NCBI RefSeq assembly: GCF_963662255.1
Contig: NC_085056.1
Coordinates: forward strand, 10,172,216 to 10,236,215
DNA: 64,000 nucleotides
Reading direction: 5' to 3'
Source: Cinclus cinclus
Taxonomy: Eukaryota > Chordata > Aves > Passeriformes > Cinclidae
Within the stretch, counting starts at the first letter, position 1. Every line of letters starts with the position of its first letter. The notes under the pieces were generated by a model, which saw only the letters and a program-made list of their open reading frames with translations, ran no database searches and was not told where the DNA came from. Positions 13,561 through 26,639 of this stretch are shown in pieces. The position numbers and the translations under genes are program-made.

Positions 13561-14531
13561 ATAAATATTTGTTATCTGGGCTCAAATTAACCAAATGACA
13601 GGATTTCCAATCTCCACAATTTTAATTTTACCCACTTTCCTGACTAGACTTTTGCACTGTGCCTTTTGCTAGGTTCTGTTTGTGCTTAGATTTTTAGTGA
13701 ATGATGAATGCGCTAAGCAGATGTAGAAGTGTGTTCTGGGATATTAAGTGGTGTTAAGTCTGCTTTGAACACTTCCACATACTTTTTTAAAAAATTAGAA
13801 TATTGTTAATAAGTCATAATATATCTTATAACAATATATACTATAATATTAAAAAGGGAACACATTTTAATGCTAATAGTTCTAATTTTAATATTAGTCA
13901 GTGAAAACTACTGTGGGCAGCACAGGCACCATATCTGAGTATCTCTACAGACAGATATGCAAAATGTTTAGCAAAAAGAATCTCAGAAACTTTAATTTTG
14001 TATATGTGCAACCATTTTAAAAGAAAAAAAAAAACCCAGAAATTGCTGTAGAGATGTTCTGTGCAGGGTCTTCACCAAAAGGGGGAAACATCTATAGGGA
14101 TGTTTCATATAGACAAAAAGTTGATGTAAAAGTGAGCCTTTCCTGTATGTTTAAATTTATTTGCCATGCTAAATATTAGAAATTAAACAGAATTTTAAGG
14201 GGAGTCATCTCTTCAGTCTGAAACTCCCAAACAGACTGTTTTGCTTTTCAGTGAAGGAAATGTGTTGTTTTTGTGACATAATCACACTAAATTCTTCAAA
14301 TAAGTTTTCTCTTTCATTGCCTCACCACAAGTCCCTTGCAAGAGATAGAGGAAATTAAAATATATTTGGTATGGGTTTTTATTTTTCCTTGGATTATGAA
14401 TCATTTGGATTAATGTAAAATCTTCTGTTAGGTAAAAGTAAATGTCTCCCATACTTTTTTCAGTGGTATATTGCATTAGTATTCCTTTACAGGGGGTGGA
14501 GGAGGGAACTTTTCCAGCTCATACTTTAGTG
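13561..14531. other. AT-rich noncoding DNA
   Basis: A very AT-rich stretch around 13790-13860 is dominated by TATA and ATATT words. No gene or named repeat was seen. Confidence 0.55.
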
Positions 14532-14597
14532 GTTTTTTGTTTGTTTGTTTTGTTTTGGGTTATTTATTTATTTATTTGTTTATTTATTTACTTATTT
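14532..14597. repeat. (GTTT)n then (TTTA)n microsatellite
   Basis: Several copies of GTTT (about 14532-14557) are followed by about nine TTTA-like units (14560-14597) with one GTTT and one CTTA interruption. It is a plain tetranucleotide repeat; the open frames over it are artefacts. Confidence 0.9.
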
Positions 14598-15642
14598 TCT
14601 TTTGCCTGTACTCTGCAGATCGTGGGAATAATAAATTTCAAAATTACTCGTGTATCACTTTCTGTTCATCTCTGCTGCTGTGTTTGTTCAATCCTTTGGT
14701 AGCCTTTGCATACTCTTAAAGTACTTCCTTTTCCATACAATTCTCTACCTTTATTTCCATCTTTTTCTTTATCTACCCAAAGCATCCATCCTATTGCACC
14801 CCTTCTCTCTGCTTGACTGTGCCTTGCCATTGTACCAGTAGTGGTCTGTATCTGACATTTTCAGATTGCAGTTTATCCTTCCTTTTAAAGATAGCTGCTT
14901 GGCAGAGACTACAAAGAGCTCCCCAGGTGTTCTAGGTTCACTGTGGAAAATGGTTTCACACGGTTGTTGTAGATTCCCATGATGTTGAAGCAGTTGAGTG
15001 AATGAGTAGGAAACCGAATATTTCATGGCTGATGAAGCTTTCAGAGCTGCTCTGGCTGCTCTGTCCTGCGGTACCTGGTAACGTGAGATCCCTTGCTCAA
15101 TGAGTTTAGGGTGATTTATTGTTTCAGACACACCACTCTGCTTCCTTCTGCAGGGCTTTTGAGTAGAAACTTGGGTTTAACCCACAATGGGAATGGCTTT
15201 AGTGCATGACGCTGTATTAGGACTGGACAAGCATTCCCAGTGGAATGTGTGGGTACTCCAGCCTTCTGTAAACCATCCCATCAGGTCTGGTTTATGTGCA
15301 AATCACAAGCTTTTCTTTTGCAAATGGTTCCAATTTTTGTGTGAGTGATCAAAGGGTTGAGGCACAACAGGATCACTTATTCCAGAGATGTGTCTGGATC
15401 AAAGGTTAACATTTTTTGCATGGAATATTCATTTTTAGCTTTGGTTGAACAATGTGCGGCTTAGCTGGGAGCAGTGGTCAGGGTTGTGTTATCATTTAAG
15501 AAATGAACAAGCAGAGAATCGTGGTACATGTCTTATCAAGGGCAAATGGAAAAGGTGGTGAAACAAAACTGGACATAAAGGAAGCTGGTTCAAAGAGATG
15601 ATGCAGTAAATGTGCTGGACGCACAGAAATCTTGCTAACTGG
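14598..15642. other. Noncoding DNA, no gene seen
   Basis: A minus-strand open frame of 120 codons (14769-15131) is not a recognisable protein. I found no tRNA, SINE or LINE signature. Confidence 0.5.
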
Positions 15643-15755
15643 GAGAAGAGAAGAGAAGAGAAGAGAAGAGAAGAGAAGAGAAGAGAAGAGAAGAGAAGAG
15701 AAGAGAAGAGAAGAGAAGAGAAGAGAAGAGAAGAGAAGAGAAGAGAAGAGAAGAG
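15643..15755. repeat. (AAGAG)n pentanucleotide microsatellite, about 22 copies
   Basis: About 113 bp of AAGAG repeats without a visible interruption. The strand is pure purine with mirror symmetry, a class known to form triplex (H-DNA) structures. The long Arg/Glu/Lys frames on the plus strand and the Ser/Leu/Phe frames on the minus strand follow from the repeat alone. Perfect units over this length imply recent expansion and likely length polymorphism. Confidence 0.97.
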
Positions 15756-16130
15756 GTGTCTCTGTCCAAGAGGCACAAGCCATAAGGCCAGAGCTTTGCA
15801 CAGCCCAGAGCGCGGCTCACGCCGACCTAGGGAGGCTGTGCTCGTGTTTCACCTGGGCAGGGATCTGCCCCTCCATCAACCCCTGCAGCGTGAGCTCACA
15901 CAGGTCAGCAGGTGGAGGGGGCAGGCAGCTTCCCTGGGCAGCTGGAGCAGCGGCCACTGCCTGCCTGGGCCTTGGCAGCCTTGCCTAGCGCTGGTCCCTG
16001 CAGCCTTCAGGGGCTCTCTCTCACAACTGGGACACCTTTTTGGCCTTCTTAGGTTGACACTGAGGTCTTTGCCCAAGCACAGGCTCACCAGCCTTTCTTT
16101 GAGAGCTCTGTGGTTCCTCCCTTGCATCTC
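15756..16130. other. G+C-rich, CpG-enriched block next to the AAGAG tract
   Basis: Base composition switches sharply to G+C-rich just after the microsatellite. Several CpGs cluster at about 15811-15830, with more near 15842, 15889, 15950 and 15989, in a window otherwise poor in CpG. It is too short and weak to call a CpG island promoter. It may be a fragment of an unrecognised mobile element, a small regulatory island or a noncoding exon. Frames of 80-180 codons over it look spurious and partly use the repeat. Confidence 0.5.
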
Positions 16131-16441
16131 AAGTGACTTGTTTGAATAAGTGGTTTTAATACTGAGTTAAAATACAAATTTTGACAGTTTAGTGATCTGA
16201 ACCACACCACTTAATTATTATTTTTTTTTATCTGCTGGGAGTGTTTAGCCCTGGAGAGCACATTGCTACACCATGCAGAGTTATTAGCTTAAACTGCACT
16301 AATTTCTAGTTTGACTTCGTAGGGATTTTGACATTAGATGGTATCCCTATGTGCTACAGAAGAAGCAGTCTCTACTTCTTTTCTCAAGCATATCCTGATG
16401 TTGTTGCTGGGCAATCATTAGCTTAAATTTCATTTGCAAAT

Positions 16442-16465
16442 TAATAAATAAATAAATAAATAAAT
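16442..16465. repeat. (TAAA)n microsatellite
   Basis: About six TAAA units in a row. Confidence 0.9.
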
Positions 16466-16616
16466 CCTACCTCTCATTAATAGTAAATTGGTGTGTGTTC
16501 AAATCTGTTCTTTTAAACCCTCATAACTCAGCCAAATAGAAACAGATTTTCACTGGACTACCAAAAGGCACATGTCCAACTTAGAAAGTGCATTTAATAA
16601 CTTCCCCCCTTCTGCT

Positions 16617-16654
16617 GCTTTTTTCTTTCTTTCTTTTTTTTTTTTTTTTTTTTT
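16617..16654. repeat. (CTTT)n and poly-T run of 21
   Basis: A few CTTT units lead into 21 uninterrupted T (16634-16654). It could be the reversed poly-A tail of a minus-strand retroposon, but no element is evident beyond it. Confidence 0.85.
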
Positions 16655-19600
16655 ACATTGACATTAATCTCCTGTGCACATTTGGAATTTGGAATGGAGT
16701 CATTTTCTAGCTGCAGTGCTTCCAATTTTAAATATTCTGTTTCCTTTCAGTTTTTCCAAGCAATTCAAAGATTAGTAACACTGTAAAACATCTAAAAGCG
16801 TGCTGGAAGTTTCCTGCTGCTTCAAGTGTTGTGTTATGTTATCTTTGGAATAATTTTAAGGTCCCACTGGTGTAGTATAACAAGTTATTATGTCATGGAG
16901 CTTATTAGTATGCCTATGGGAAACATTAATTCACACTGACATCATACTACGTTTTTCAATAAATCAGGGGTATTTTTTTTTATTTTTGGTTTTAAGAAAC
17001 AGTGCTTTTTTTTTTTCTTTAATGAAAAAAAGAGTGTTCAGATTATTTTTCATCTGTGTTGGGAAACAAACTGCATGGCTTGGAGGATGTGTGTCATTAT
17101 CTCAGCAATGACCTCTGCATTGTTGCAGGGAACGGAAAGAGCAGGGTTTTGGGTGGCTCGAAATCTTTATTTTTCTAGCATATAGATGTTATTATAAAAG
17201 ACTTTCTACTCTGCGATTAGCACAGCAGGCTTAAATTGCCTGGGCTCTGGTCATTATTATTTCTGTAATTCCAAAAGTTTATGATATTATTCAGGATCTA
17301 AAAAATTACAAAGTAGGCTTAAATTTGGTAAGGATTTAATGTCTGATGCATTTCTTTTGGAGCTGAAAAGTCTGTTTTTGTTGACACAGAGAGTGAAAAA
17401 TGACCACAGACCACAAAAGTCCCGAAGCATTGCCAGGGAAAATGTATAAAAAGGGAAATGCCCTTACTGAGCTGTCTGTATGCAATTGATTTTACTCCCG
17501 TTTCCCAGATATACTGTTACTTAGAAAAACAAAAACAAACTATTTAAGCCGTTGATTTGCCCATGAATCATGAATTAAACTAAGAATTGAATATAACTTC
17601 TATAGGATGGTTAAATTATTATTATTCTATTAAGACATCTGCATTTTACAGGCATTAATTGACTGCCCAGATACATAACTGCAATTACAGTTGCAGAGGT
17701 GGAGAGCAAGAGGCAGAGATTTTCTTATGGGTACCACACAGGCTTCTGCAGTTGCAGAATGACCAGAGTTCACTCCCCCTTGGGCTCAGATTGCCTGTGA
17801 AGGTACAGGCAGTTTTGCTGTTGTCAGTGCATCACAGGGAGAGGGCACATGCTGGAAATTTGGGCCTCCACACCAGGGGCGTTTCAGATGGAATAAATTC
17901 ACTGTAGAGCAATATTTTGTATGTGGGATACAATTCTTGGTAAGTGCTGCTAGCCACAGATCGTGAAAGCCCTCAGTGTTTCTAAATATAAGGCCAGTTG
18001 TGACAAGTGTGAGCATGTTCCATGAATAATGTTGATCCATGCTTTAAAAAATAATTTATGGGAAAGGTTTTTGGCATATCAGCCTTTCACTGCGGCAGGG
18101 CCAGGGGCGTTCCTTCAGATTAGCAGAACCCTGGTGGGGTTAAAAGACTCCAGTTTTGGTTTCAGGGCTTTTGGATCAGGTGGCTGGATGGGTGGCTGGT
18201 GTGATATGATATCTGATGTCTTATAAATTTAGCTAATAGTGTGGAAGTCAATCTAAAGTAATGAAATTAGGCAAGATATACCCCCACTGTTAACTTTTTC
18301 TGAAAGAAGTCACACTGTGGTAGTAAGAGTAACCTCACACTCATGTGACAAAGCAAAATCTGAGTGACTGTGTAAAGGCACTCACATGAAACTGCTGGGT
18401 GAAAATTCAATAGGAAGCTGGAAATCTCTAGATTTTTGGCAGCAGGTGTTTAAAGCAAGGCACAGAAACCTGAAATTGTTATGAGGAGCCTTCAGAGAGA
18501 GCAATTTTGCATACGCTGAGGTATTTTTCTCTTGGTGATGAACTCTGTGCTGGGCATCATGCACCAATATGTCCCTTACCTAGGATGACCAACTGTGTTT
18601 ACTTTCAGTTCTTTTCCATTTAATTAACACTGAATAAAGTTCAGACATTTGAAAGCATGTACAGTGATCCTGATCCCTTCCTTTGCTCTGTGAATTGTTC
18701 AGGCTCAAGGGTATTCTATATTTAATTCTCCTATCTGGAAGAGGGAGTTTGCACACAAGCAGTTTCTGTAGTCTTTGCTGGCTAAACCTAGGAGAAAAAA
18801 AGTAATGCTGGATGTCTCTACCAAATTACATAAATTATAACTACTCTCTTAAGTAGTTAGTTCCAAATATTTTTTTATTATTCCTTGTTATGCCCACCAA
18901 AAAATAAATGGTTAATATATTTCCTAATATGATGCCTTTTGATCATTTTCACTAGGATGTGGCAATTTCTGATATCAAAGTTAAGAAAGGCTTAACGAAT
19001 AAAATAAATCATTAAAAAATGCAGACATTAGCTATAAAAGTGACAAGCATATTATCTTAGTGTAGTTTCTGAGTCACTGGGAGCAGAAAGGCAGTGATTT
19101 ATATTCTGGGCTTAATTGCTGGTCTTGTCCATAAATGCAAGGGGTGCCAAAAATCCCACAGCCATTCCCTGGCAGCAGCCCCAGAGCCATCCCAGCTGAA
19201 GGAGCAGGGTGGTGCTCACAGAAATACAGTGTGGGAAATCACCTCCATGGCCCAGGGTCTGGGCAGGGGAGGGGGCACCCAAAGGCTCCTTTCCACCACC
19301 TGGAGAAGGGCATCGATTGTTGTCAGCAGGATCTCCTGGGAGGAAAAGAGCAGCATGAAAGTGCATTAGGGCTGCAAAGGAACCTTAGAGAGGCACCTTC
19401 TATTTTTCTATTTTTGTGGATTTACTTGGTGCCATTTCCCAATACTCTTCTGTTTTCCATCCATATATTTTTATGGAAGACTTTCAGTCTCCTGCTGGAA
19501 TTCACTCTGTTTTCTTTGGGTGAAGCAGTCTCTAAAACCTCACTCCTCAAATCATGAGAGTGCTCAGGTGCTGGGGGATACTGAGCACCCAAATACTGTA

Positions 19601-20739
19601 CCAAGGAGAAGGAACAATTATAAATGTTAGGTTATATAAATGCAGTGCTTGTGGAAGTGTCTACTTCAGCAGCAGTAGTAGAAGATAAACAGCCAGCACT
19701 AAAATACTAAAGAAAGATGATGAATATACATGTATCTGACAGGAATATCCACGAAAGTACAAAGCAACTCAGTTTTATGAAAATATAAAGATGCATCTCT
19801 TTTACTAACCTAGATCAGAAGAATTACCATGCATGATATTAAGCAATTTATACCAAAATTTGCCAGTCAGTTTGGAAGCAAGTTTAAACACAAGTCAGCA
19901 TCAAGCTATGATGTCTTTTAATGTATGTCAGCCTTACTCTATACTGAAAAATTAACTGGCTATATAATGATTTACATAGTTTAAAAGCAATTGCAACACT
20001 GCACATGAATAAAAGGCATCAAATATAGTTTTACTGAGGTTTTCTCTTGTAAACAACAATGCAAAGAAAGAACAATGTGAATGATACAAAAGAGTGTTAC
20101 TTTTCTAAAAATAAGGTAACATGAAATATCGTACTTCTGATTTGTGTCTATCATTTCTGATACATACTAGAAGCCCAGAGGAACAGTGGTCAAAATAAAT
20201 GGTCAGTGTCAGACCCTAACTACCGCACACTAAATCTGCACACATGGGTCACAGTGTTAGTTTTTTTTATTTTCCTAGGGATATATCTGTATGTGGCAAA
20301 GAAGTAAAGATCAAATCCCATAAAATACATCATTTATATTCCACTGCATTATAGAACGGCATGGACAAAATCCTTAATGAGAACTGCTGCTATAAGAATA
20401 TTTCCATGAGTTTGTTTCCAGGCACACTGTGGTAAAAAGGAGTTGTCCTCTGGGATTTAGATAGTAATAAAAATGTTGGGGGGAGGTGGGCAGCAGAGGT
20501 TAAGAACAAAAAATAGAACAAACGTGGTACTTAAATTTTTTCCCTTCTACTAGTTCATCATCCTTTGCAACAGATTGAGGTACAGAATTTGCAAAATGTA
20601 CGTGCAGAGCTTTTTACTGCTTATTTTTTTTTAATCTCTGAAGTCCAACGGTGATGATGAAGGTAGCTGTGACATTTGCAATTTTCCATGCACCAGCCCA
20701 TTCCATTTTCTTCCCTGGTGCCACTTACATGGTACAGTA

Positions 20740-21260
20740 AGCCTCCAGCACTGACAATAATTATAGCCTGAATAAAATGAAGAAGGTAATATGAACAAAG
20801 CTCTGCTGTAATTGCCTTTTCATTATTTGCTAACAGTTAGTTATTCAGTCACAGGGAAAAAATTACACAGTAATTGGTTGACAATAGGAAGCTAAAGCTA
20901 AATTCCAAAACTATGATATTTTTGCGTGTTGGTCTTTTAGACCTTTTATTCATATTTTGATTAAACAGCTAGAGCATTAAAGTGAAATATAAATGTAGCC
21001 TTGGTTCAGATTCCATAACATTAGTTTCCACCCCACACAATTTTCATTCAGTTTTGAATTTTAAGCAATCACATATGGCAGCCCTGTAAATATTGTAGGC
21101 TATTGACTTTGAAATACAGATTTACAGCTCTCATTCATTTAGTTTAACAGCAGCAAAGAATCCCTTTCACCTTAATGCTTCAAAAAGGTGTCCAGTGTGA
21201 CTATGTGCAAACAATTTAATAGTGCAGTTCTGCCTTATTCGAGATACTGAGGTAGAGGAA
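20740..21260. promoter_or_regulatory. Candidate conserved noncoding element
   Basis: A long non-repetitive AT-rich stretch with TAATTGG followed by a SOX-like ACAATAG near 20871-20887 and an E-box CATATG at 21072-21077. No open frame of note crosses it. Its texture resembles vertebrate enhancers; conservation itself cannot be seen in one genome. Confidence 0.25.
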
Positions 21261-22049
21261 TGCCAGTTTGAATGGATATTTTGTTTTGGGGAGGATTTAA
21301 CCAACAAAAAATCTTTAACAACTCACGTGATTTTGTAGACGTGGGTGTGCAAAGTGTGATCAGTCCCTACATGGTGGGCTGAGCAGGGGCACCCTCTCAA
21401 GGAGATGCACAGGTTTTGTGACCCTACAATGAGAAACTGTTGCTGATTCGTCTCAAAGATCCATGGGAAAATTTGCTTCTGATATTTGTTTTTCTAGCTT
21501 TTATCTTTTTTTATTTTCTTTATTCTTGGGTTTTATGTGAACTCAAGTTGCAGCTCAAACTTCTTAATTTAGTCTTTAATTAGTTTAAAATATCGGGAGT
21601 TTATCTCTACTTTTGCCCCAAATTGGCAAAGAACCACTGAGTGCATTCTACTGAAGCTGGTTCACCTGCCTAAAGTTCAGCATTTGTTTAAATTTCAGTT
21701 ATTTAATGCCACCATGCATTCCTCAGAAATGCGGGTGTTACATATGATAACGATGAAAATGACAGGTCAAGTTCTGCATTTTTTGTATTTATTTTAATGC
21801 ATACAATGGATTAGTAGTACTACTCTGGTTGGTGTGAGATGTGCACAGCTGGAACTTAGTGAAAAATTTTAATTTCTAATTTTTTGCTCCTGCACTTGGG
21901 TTGTCACTTGCAATGAATTGCTACCTGTAGATGTGCCAATGGGCTTTAAAAGACTTTTTTTTCCCCTTGTATCTGTTAAAAGAGAGAAGAAAGTAAGGGC
22001 TGGACAGATAACTGAACTCAGTATATTTACTTCATCAGATATTTAATTA
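21261..22049. other. Noncoding DNA, no gene seen
   Basis: AT-rich with short T and A runs. No repeat family, RNA gene or exon was recognised. Confidence 0.55.
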
Positions 22050-22330
22050 GAACAGTGTTTTCTTATAAAGCATAATTATTAGTGTTTCATCAAGCAAAAT
22101 TTTGCCAATCTTCGGTATAAACTGCAGTGGATTAATTAAGAGCTTCAGATGAGTCAGAAACTAGAGCAATTATTGTACCTTTTTTTCTTGGTCATGCACC
22201 TTTATAAATGCTCAGATTCCAGCAAACCAATTGCTGGAGAAAGAAAAAATCCTGTAGAAGCCGAAACCAAGCAAAATGTGAGTTAAAGCGCATTTACAAT
22301 GGAGCCTTTGAAGAGTTCCACTCTTATCAG
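22050..22330. promoter_or_regulatory. Candidate conserved noncoding element
   Basis: Non-repetitive DNA with the palindromic homeodomain-type core TTAATTAA at 22132-22139 and many TAAT/ATTA cores. A plus-strand frame of 142 codons (22208-22636) starts inside it but its protein is unrelated to anything I recognise. Confidence 0.25.
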
Positions 22331-22640
22331 AGTTGGCTGCCTGTCTCTGGCCCTGGAGGATGGGCTGTGAGAGCCTGGCCCAGGGCAGTGGTGGGGATGG
22401 GCTCCACCACCCACTCCTCTGGCTGGCTGGGACCGTGGCTCTCGCCCGACCAAAAACGAGCAACCAGAGCTGCTTCCTGGGCACTTCATGAGTGTAATCT
22501 GAAAGGCAAAGCCATGCCTTGTTATTCTGGGCCTGATCCAAATGGCAGTGGTATCAATGGAAATCTTCCTGCTGGGTTCAGCAAACTCTGGATGGGGCTT
22601 TCCAAAGCGAAGAGCCGAAGGAAGCGTCGGCAATAAACAA
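22331..22640. other. G+C-richer block, no gene supported
   Basis: This patch is open in three frames at once (one plus, two minus), which argues for low stop density rather than coding. It lies between two AT-rich candidate regulatory stretches. A noncoding exon or mobile-element fragment cannot be excluded. Confidence 0.4.
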
Positions 22641-23350
22641 ACATACCCCACCAGCCCCATCATCTGATGTATATTTCATACTTTGCCCTTACTTTTATTT
22701 CGAGTCCTAGATCTTCATTATAATCAGTCAGAGTTCTGGCTTTCAAGTTGTGAATGGGCATCATAATTATCTAATGCAACTACTCCAGAAATCAGATTAG
22801 TAATTAGCTGAACCAAACTGATTGGTGTGACTTCCTGAATGCATCTCTTTAATGTTGAACATTTGCTTTGTGCTTGAAGGATTTGTTTGTGTGTTTCTTG
22901 TATGTGATGAGAGCTTTTCTGTAATTAGCTCCTGGGGGACAGCATATTCTAACAGTTAAAGAATAATTGCAGCCCTATGAAATGTGAAATGGCTTGGGCT
23001 GGCTTTTGTTGCAGCTTAATTGTATGCAACAAGTACAGGAGGCTTTTCATTTCACATCATGATAGTAAAGATGTAGCTTTCATAAATAAAGAAAGGAATT
23101 TTGTACAGTGGTAAATAGTCTCTAATGTGTTAATTTTGCAGAAAAAACAAAACAAACAAAGCACATTTGAGAATTCTTGGTGTTATTGAAGTAGATGTTC
23201 ATCATTGTTTCATTAGCTTGTAGTTTCCATTTATGACTTTAATGAAAAGGAAAAAGAAAGAGAAAAAAAGTGTGGCAATAAAAGACAAATTACTTGGTGG
23301 TCAGTCTGAAGCATTTCATCTTCCTATGAAATAAAAATGTAAATGCTTTT
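22641..23350. promoter_or_regulatory. Candidate conserved noncoding element
   Basis: A repeat-free AT-rich stretch with several TAATTAG/TAATTG cores (near 22800 and 22922), no open frame of note and no microsatellite. It continues the enhancer-like texture of 20740-22330. Inferred from appearance only. Confidence 0.25.
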
Positions 23351-26300
23351 TTCCTTCTAAAATTTTATAGGAAGAAAAACTGAGTTTTTTGGATAGCAGT
23401 TACAGCAGTGTTCTGGTAAAACTATTTTAATGGAAAAAGAAACCTAGTATTTAGCATATTTTCATTGGAAAAAAGGGAGAGAAAAAGTGTTTTTTATTTT
23501 CCTCTGTTCATACATAGGCATATTCTTGCCTTGCCTCTAGGATATTGCTGTTGACTGTTCCTAATAATTGCAGCTGTCCCTCTTACCTTGCTGTCTGCTC
23601 ACAGTCACCAGTGCCACTTGCCTTATTGCTCAGTGTCTGTCAGAGAAGTGATTTGGGGGTACCACACTGTGTGTAGCAGAGCCCTTGTGTGCTTGCCCTT
23701 GCACGTAGCCTGAGTTTGCTGACTGTTAATGTGTCTGGTGCCTAATGCCTACAGATAGGATTGCTGGATGCTACTCACAGGAGGGCATTTGGAATGCAGA
23801 AGGTTTTCCATCCGGTACCCAATTTACTAGCCTGATGCATCCATCCTTGCCATTCTGCACATCAGAATGATGAGTACTAACTCAATATTTATTGATACCT
23901 AATTGATATTGTTCCATTATCAGCACTTTGCTCTGTGATTGTAAGATGAATTATCCTTAGATTAATCATAGTATTCATGCATATATTTTTCGCTTTAATG
24001 AAAAAGACAAAATTTTGCAAGTTTAAGTTAATTATCAAAGCTCTTGAACCATCCTTGCCATAGACAGCATTGCTGCAGCATATCTATAATGCCTTTCCAT
24101 TTCTGTGGCTAGTGGCATGTAGCATTTATTTATTTTTTCAGTACAGATGACAGTGATGCCAGAGTCTCATTGTCATCTAGATCTGATAACTACGAGTCAT
24201 TTTGATATGGTTCTGGGCTAATCTGCAGTGTCAGACTCTCAATGTCATCTTGTCACTACCACTTCTTTCCATAGCATCGCCATAGGCAATAGCTCTGCTG
24301 CTGCATTTCCTTCAGGGTTTTCCCTGCGAGGCAGGATCCTGTGAGGAGCTGTGCATGCCCAGCAATGGGAGCAGAGCAGAGCAGAGCTGTGTCCCCCACA
24401 GAGCCCCTGCAATCTCTTCTCTGGCTGGGCCTGGCCATGGCTGAGATTCACAGCGCTGCTCGGTGGGACGCACGCCCAGGGGATGCTGCTGGTTTTCCTT
24501 TGGCAGCATATCAGGAATTTGATGTGCAATCCTCAGCCTCGGCATTCCTCTGAGCAGGGAAAGGGAGGGTGTCCCACTCTGCCTGCACTTCCCTTGGGTG
24601 CTGAAACAATTCTGATAAGAAACAAAGCATTTATTTGTCCAACCTTGTGTTTTTACACTGCTCCCCACAACACAAGACCTCAATATAGCTGTTGAATGGC
24701 TGTCACTTTTGCCATGGAAAGTTCTTTGACGGAGGAAGAGAGAGCAGTAGGTGACCTAGTAATGAGATTGAAATTCTGCTTGTGCTAAAGGCTTGTAGGA
24801 AATGGCAGTGAAAAGCTCTGAATATGTGCTTGCTCTGCACTGTGACCTTGTGTGCTGCTACCTTACTTACTTTGTATTCTTCTGTGCAACAGCTGGCCAA
24901 AATGGGTTCGAACAGTGCAGCTTTTGTCTGTATCTGACAAGTAGGAATGGCTCAGGAGACAGATTAATTCAATGAAGAAGCTATTTTTGTTTAGCCACTA
25001 CTGTTATCAAAACAATGTTTTGCAGATAATGTTAACTTAATCATTTGTGGGATTTCTACATCTGTTTGAAAATATCAAAATTATTTCTTAAAAATTATCA
25101 ACATTTTCTAAGTACAAGCCTAATGTTTGGTGAATGGAAATGTTTAACTTCTTGAAAACTTTTTGCAGAAATTCTGGAGAATGTTGCTATGAAAGTGGTT
25201 GAAAGTGATCTGGTGTCAACAAGTTTTATATTGTGCTTAGGATGCTAAAAGTAAATGGGAGAGATTATTGTCTTAAAGTACCTCTAAGCTATGTGCTTCC
25301 TAGCTGTTTCTCATCCTGAAGGATAAGAATATTAACTCTTTTCCTCAAAGGAGTGGGAGGAAAACACTCACAAGGAAAGTTAAATGTCTGCAGTATGTTG
25401 AGTCTATAGGTGAAATTAATTTTTGTTAAATACTGATTGCTATAATTTCCAGTGAATGTTCATCTTGGTCGGTAGAACCATGCTCGTCTTGATTTCCTTG
25501 TGGAAAATTGACCCAAGACTGTACCTAATTCTTTAAAAAAAACCCCAATTCTTCTTATAATGTGATAGGTGACTTCTCATCAAACAATCTGTAAGAACGA
25601 AGTATAAACTAAAAGGGAAATTTTCCCCCATTAAGTGTCTTCATGACAAAAGGTTACTGACTTGACAGCCCTTAATTGCTTGTCATACTATTTTTTCCTT
25701 CTGAAACACTGTGGTTTATTAGTTTCCACAGAGGAGATGCTCTGAGGGCACGGTTCAGATGTGGTGGAATCTGCCGAGCCCTTTGCCTCTGGATCAGCTC
25801 TAAAACCCTTATCCACTTCTCAGCTGGGTTCAAAAGGGACCACTTGGCAAGTGACTTTTTTAATGTCAGGGAGTATTTTGGTTGACTAAGTGCTTGTAAA
25901 CGCATGGGGATGTCCCAGATCCCTAATTTCCTATTTGTATTTAAATAAATAGATATTTGAGAGATTCAGCAGAGGCTTTTTGACTCCTACAGGACAAAGG
26001 TGCAAGTGTTAATTTTAATGAATAGAATAATCTGAAAATTTCATGTTTGGTATGTTAGTCCAAACTTGTCTTACTGAGTTGGATTGGAATAGAGGAACTG
26101 GATAACGTAAGTGCTCAGTAATGCCACAAGTCAGTGATCACTTCCAGCAAGTATGAAACAAGAAAATGAATGAAATTTTTCCAAACTTGAATTCTTCAAT
26201 TAAATAATAACTTCTTGAAGTAGTGCTCACTGGTGGAAAGCTGGTCAGCCCATACATCATGGGTATTACTTTTCTTTCCACATAGTTAGGAGCATAAACA

Positions 26301-26639
26301 ATTGTATCACTACTATTTTTAAATATTCCCTGACACGAAAATGAATACAGAATTTGGAGCACATACTAAAATTACACTTGACATCTCATAAAGTCAAGAC
26401 ATGACCATTACAGTTCAAACTTGTAGAATAATATCCAGAACTAATGTCATCCTTTAAAAAGCACCACACTTTGCCCTGCTAACATAAATGCAGCATAAAT
26501 GCAAATATGACCAAGAGACTCGTATCATAACTAGCATAAACTGTTTCTGAGTGTTTACCCATAGAGAAAGCCTTTGTTGCACTGTGGCTGGGTTGATAAG
26601 TGTGTTACTGAAGTCACTCAAGTAGGTACAGTGAGCTGA
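23351..26639. other. Noncoding DNA, no gene seen
   Basis: A G+C-richer patch at about 24250-24600 includes three GCAGA units (24370-24385) and is open in several frames on both strands, none recognisable. The rest is AT-rich single-copy DNA. Confidence 0.55.

Larger units (their letters stand above)
16131..20739. other. Noncoding DNA with simple repeats
   Basis: It contains (TAAA)n and poly-T runs listed separately. A G+C-richer patch at about 19130-19330 is open in several frames on both strands but encodes nothing known. The rest is AT-rich, without recognisable repeats or exons. Confidence 0.55.

Noticed and set aside
15610..16149. 179-codon plus-strand frame with a long Arg/Glu/Lys repeat
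   Set aside because: The first part is the AAGAG microsatellite translated, and all phases are open there. The remainder has no recognisable domain.
17700..17950. Mixed-composition stretch ending in a GGTAAGT donor-like site
   Set aside because: The 82-codon frame across it ends before the donor site and encodes nothing known.
20648..20760. Possible C/D snoRNA, from GTGATGA at the left and CTGA about 100 bases later
   Set aside because: No terminal stem joins the two boxes and no internal C'/D' pair is seen. Both motifs are frequent by chance.
24900..24915. B-box-like GGTTCGAAC, suggesting a tRNA or tRNA-derived SINE
   Set aside because: No A-box lies at the right distance, no cloverleaf can be drawn and the B-box lacks its final CC.
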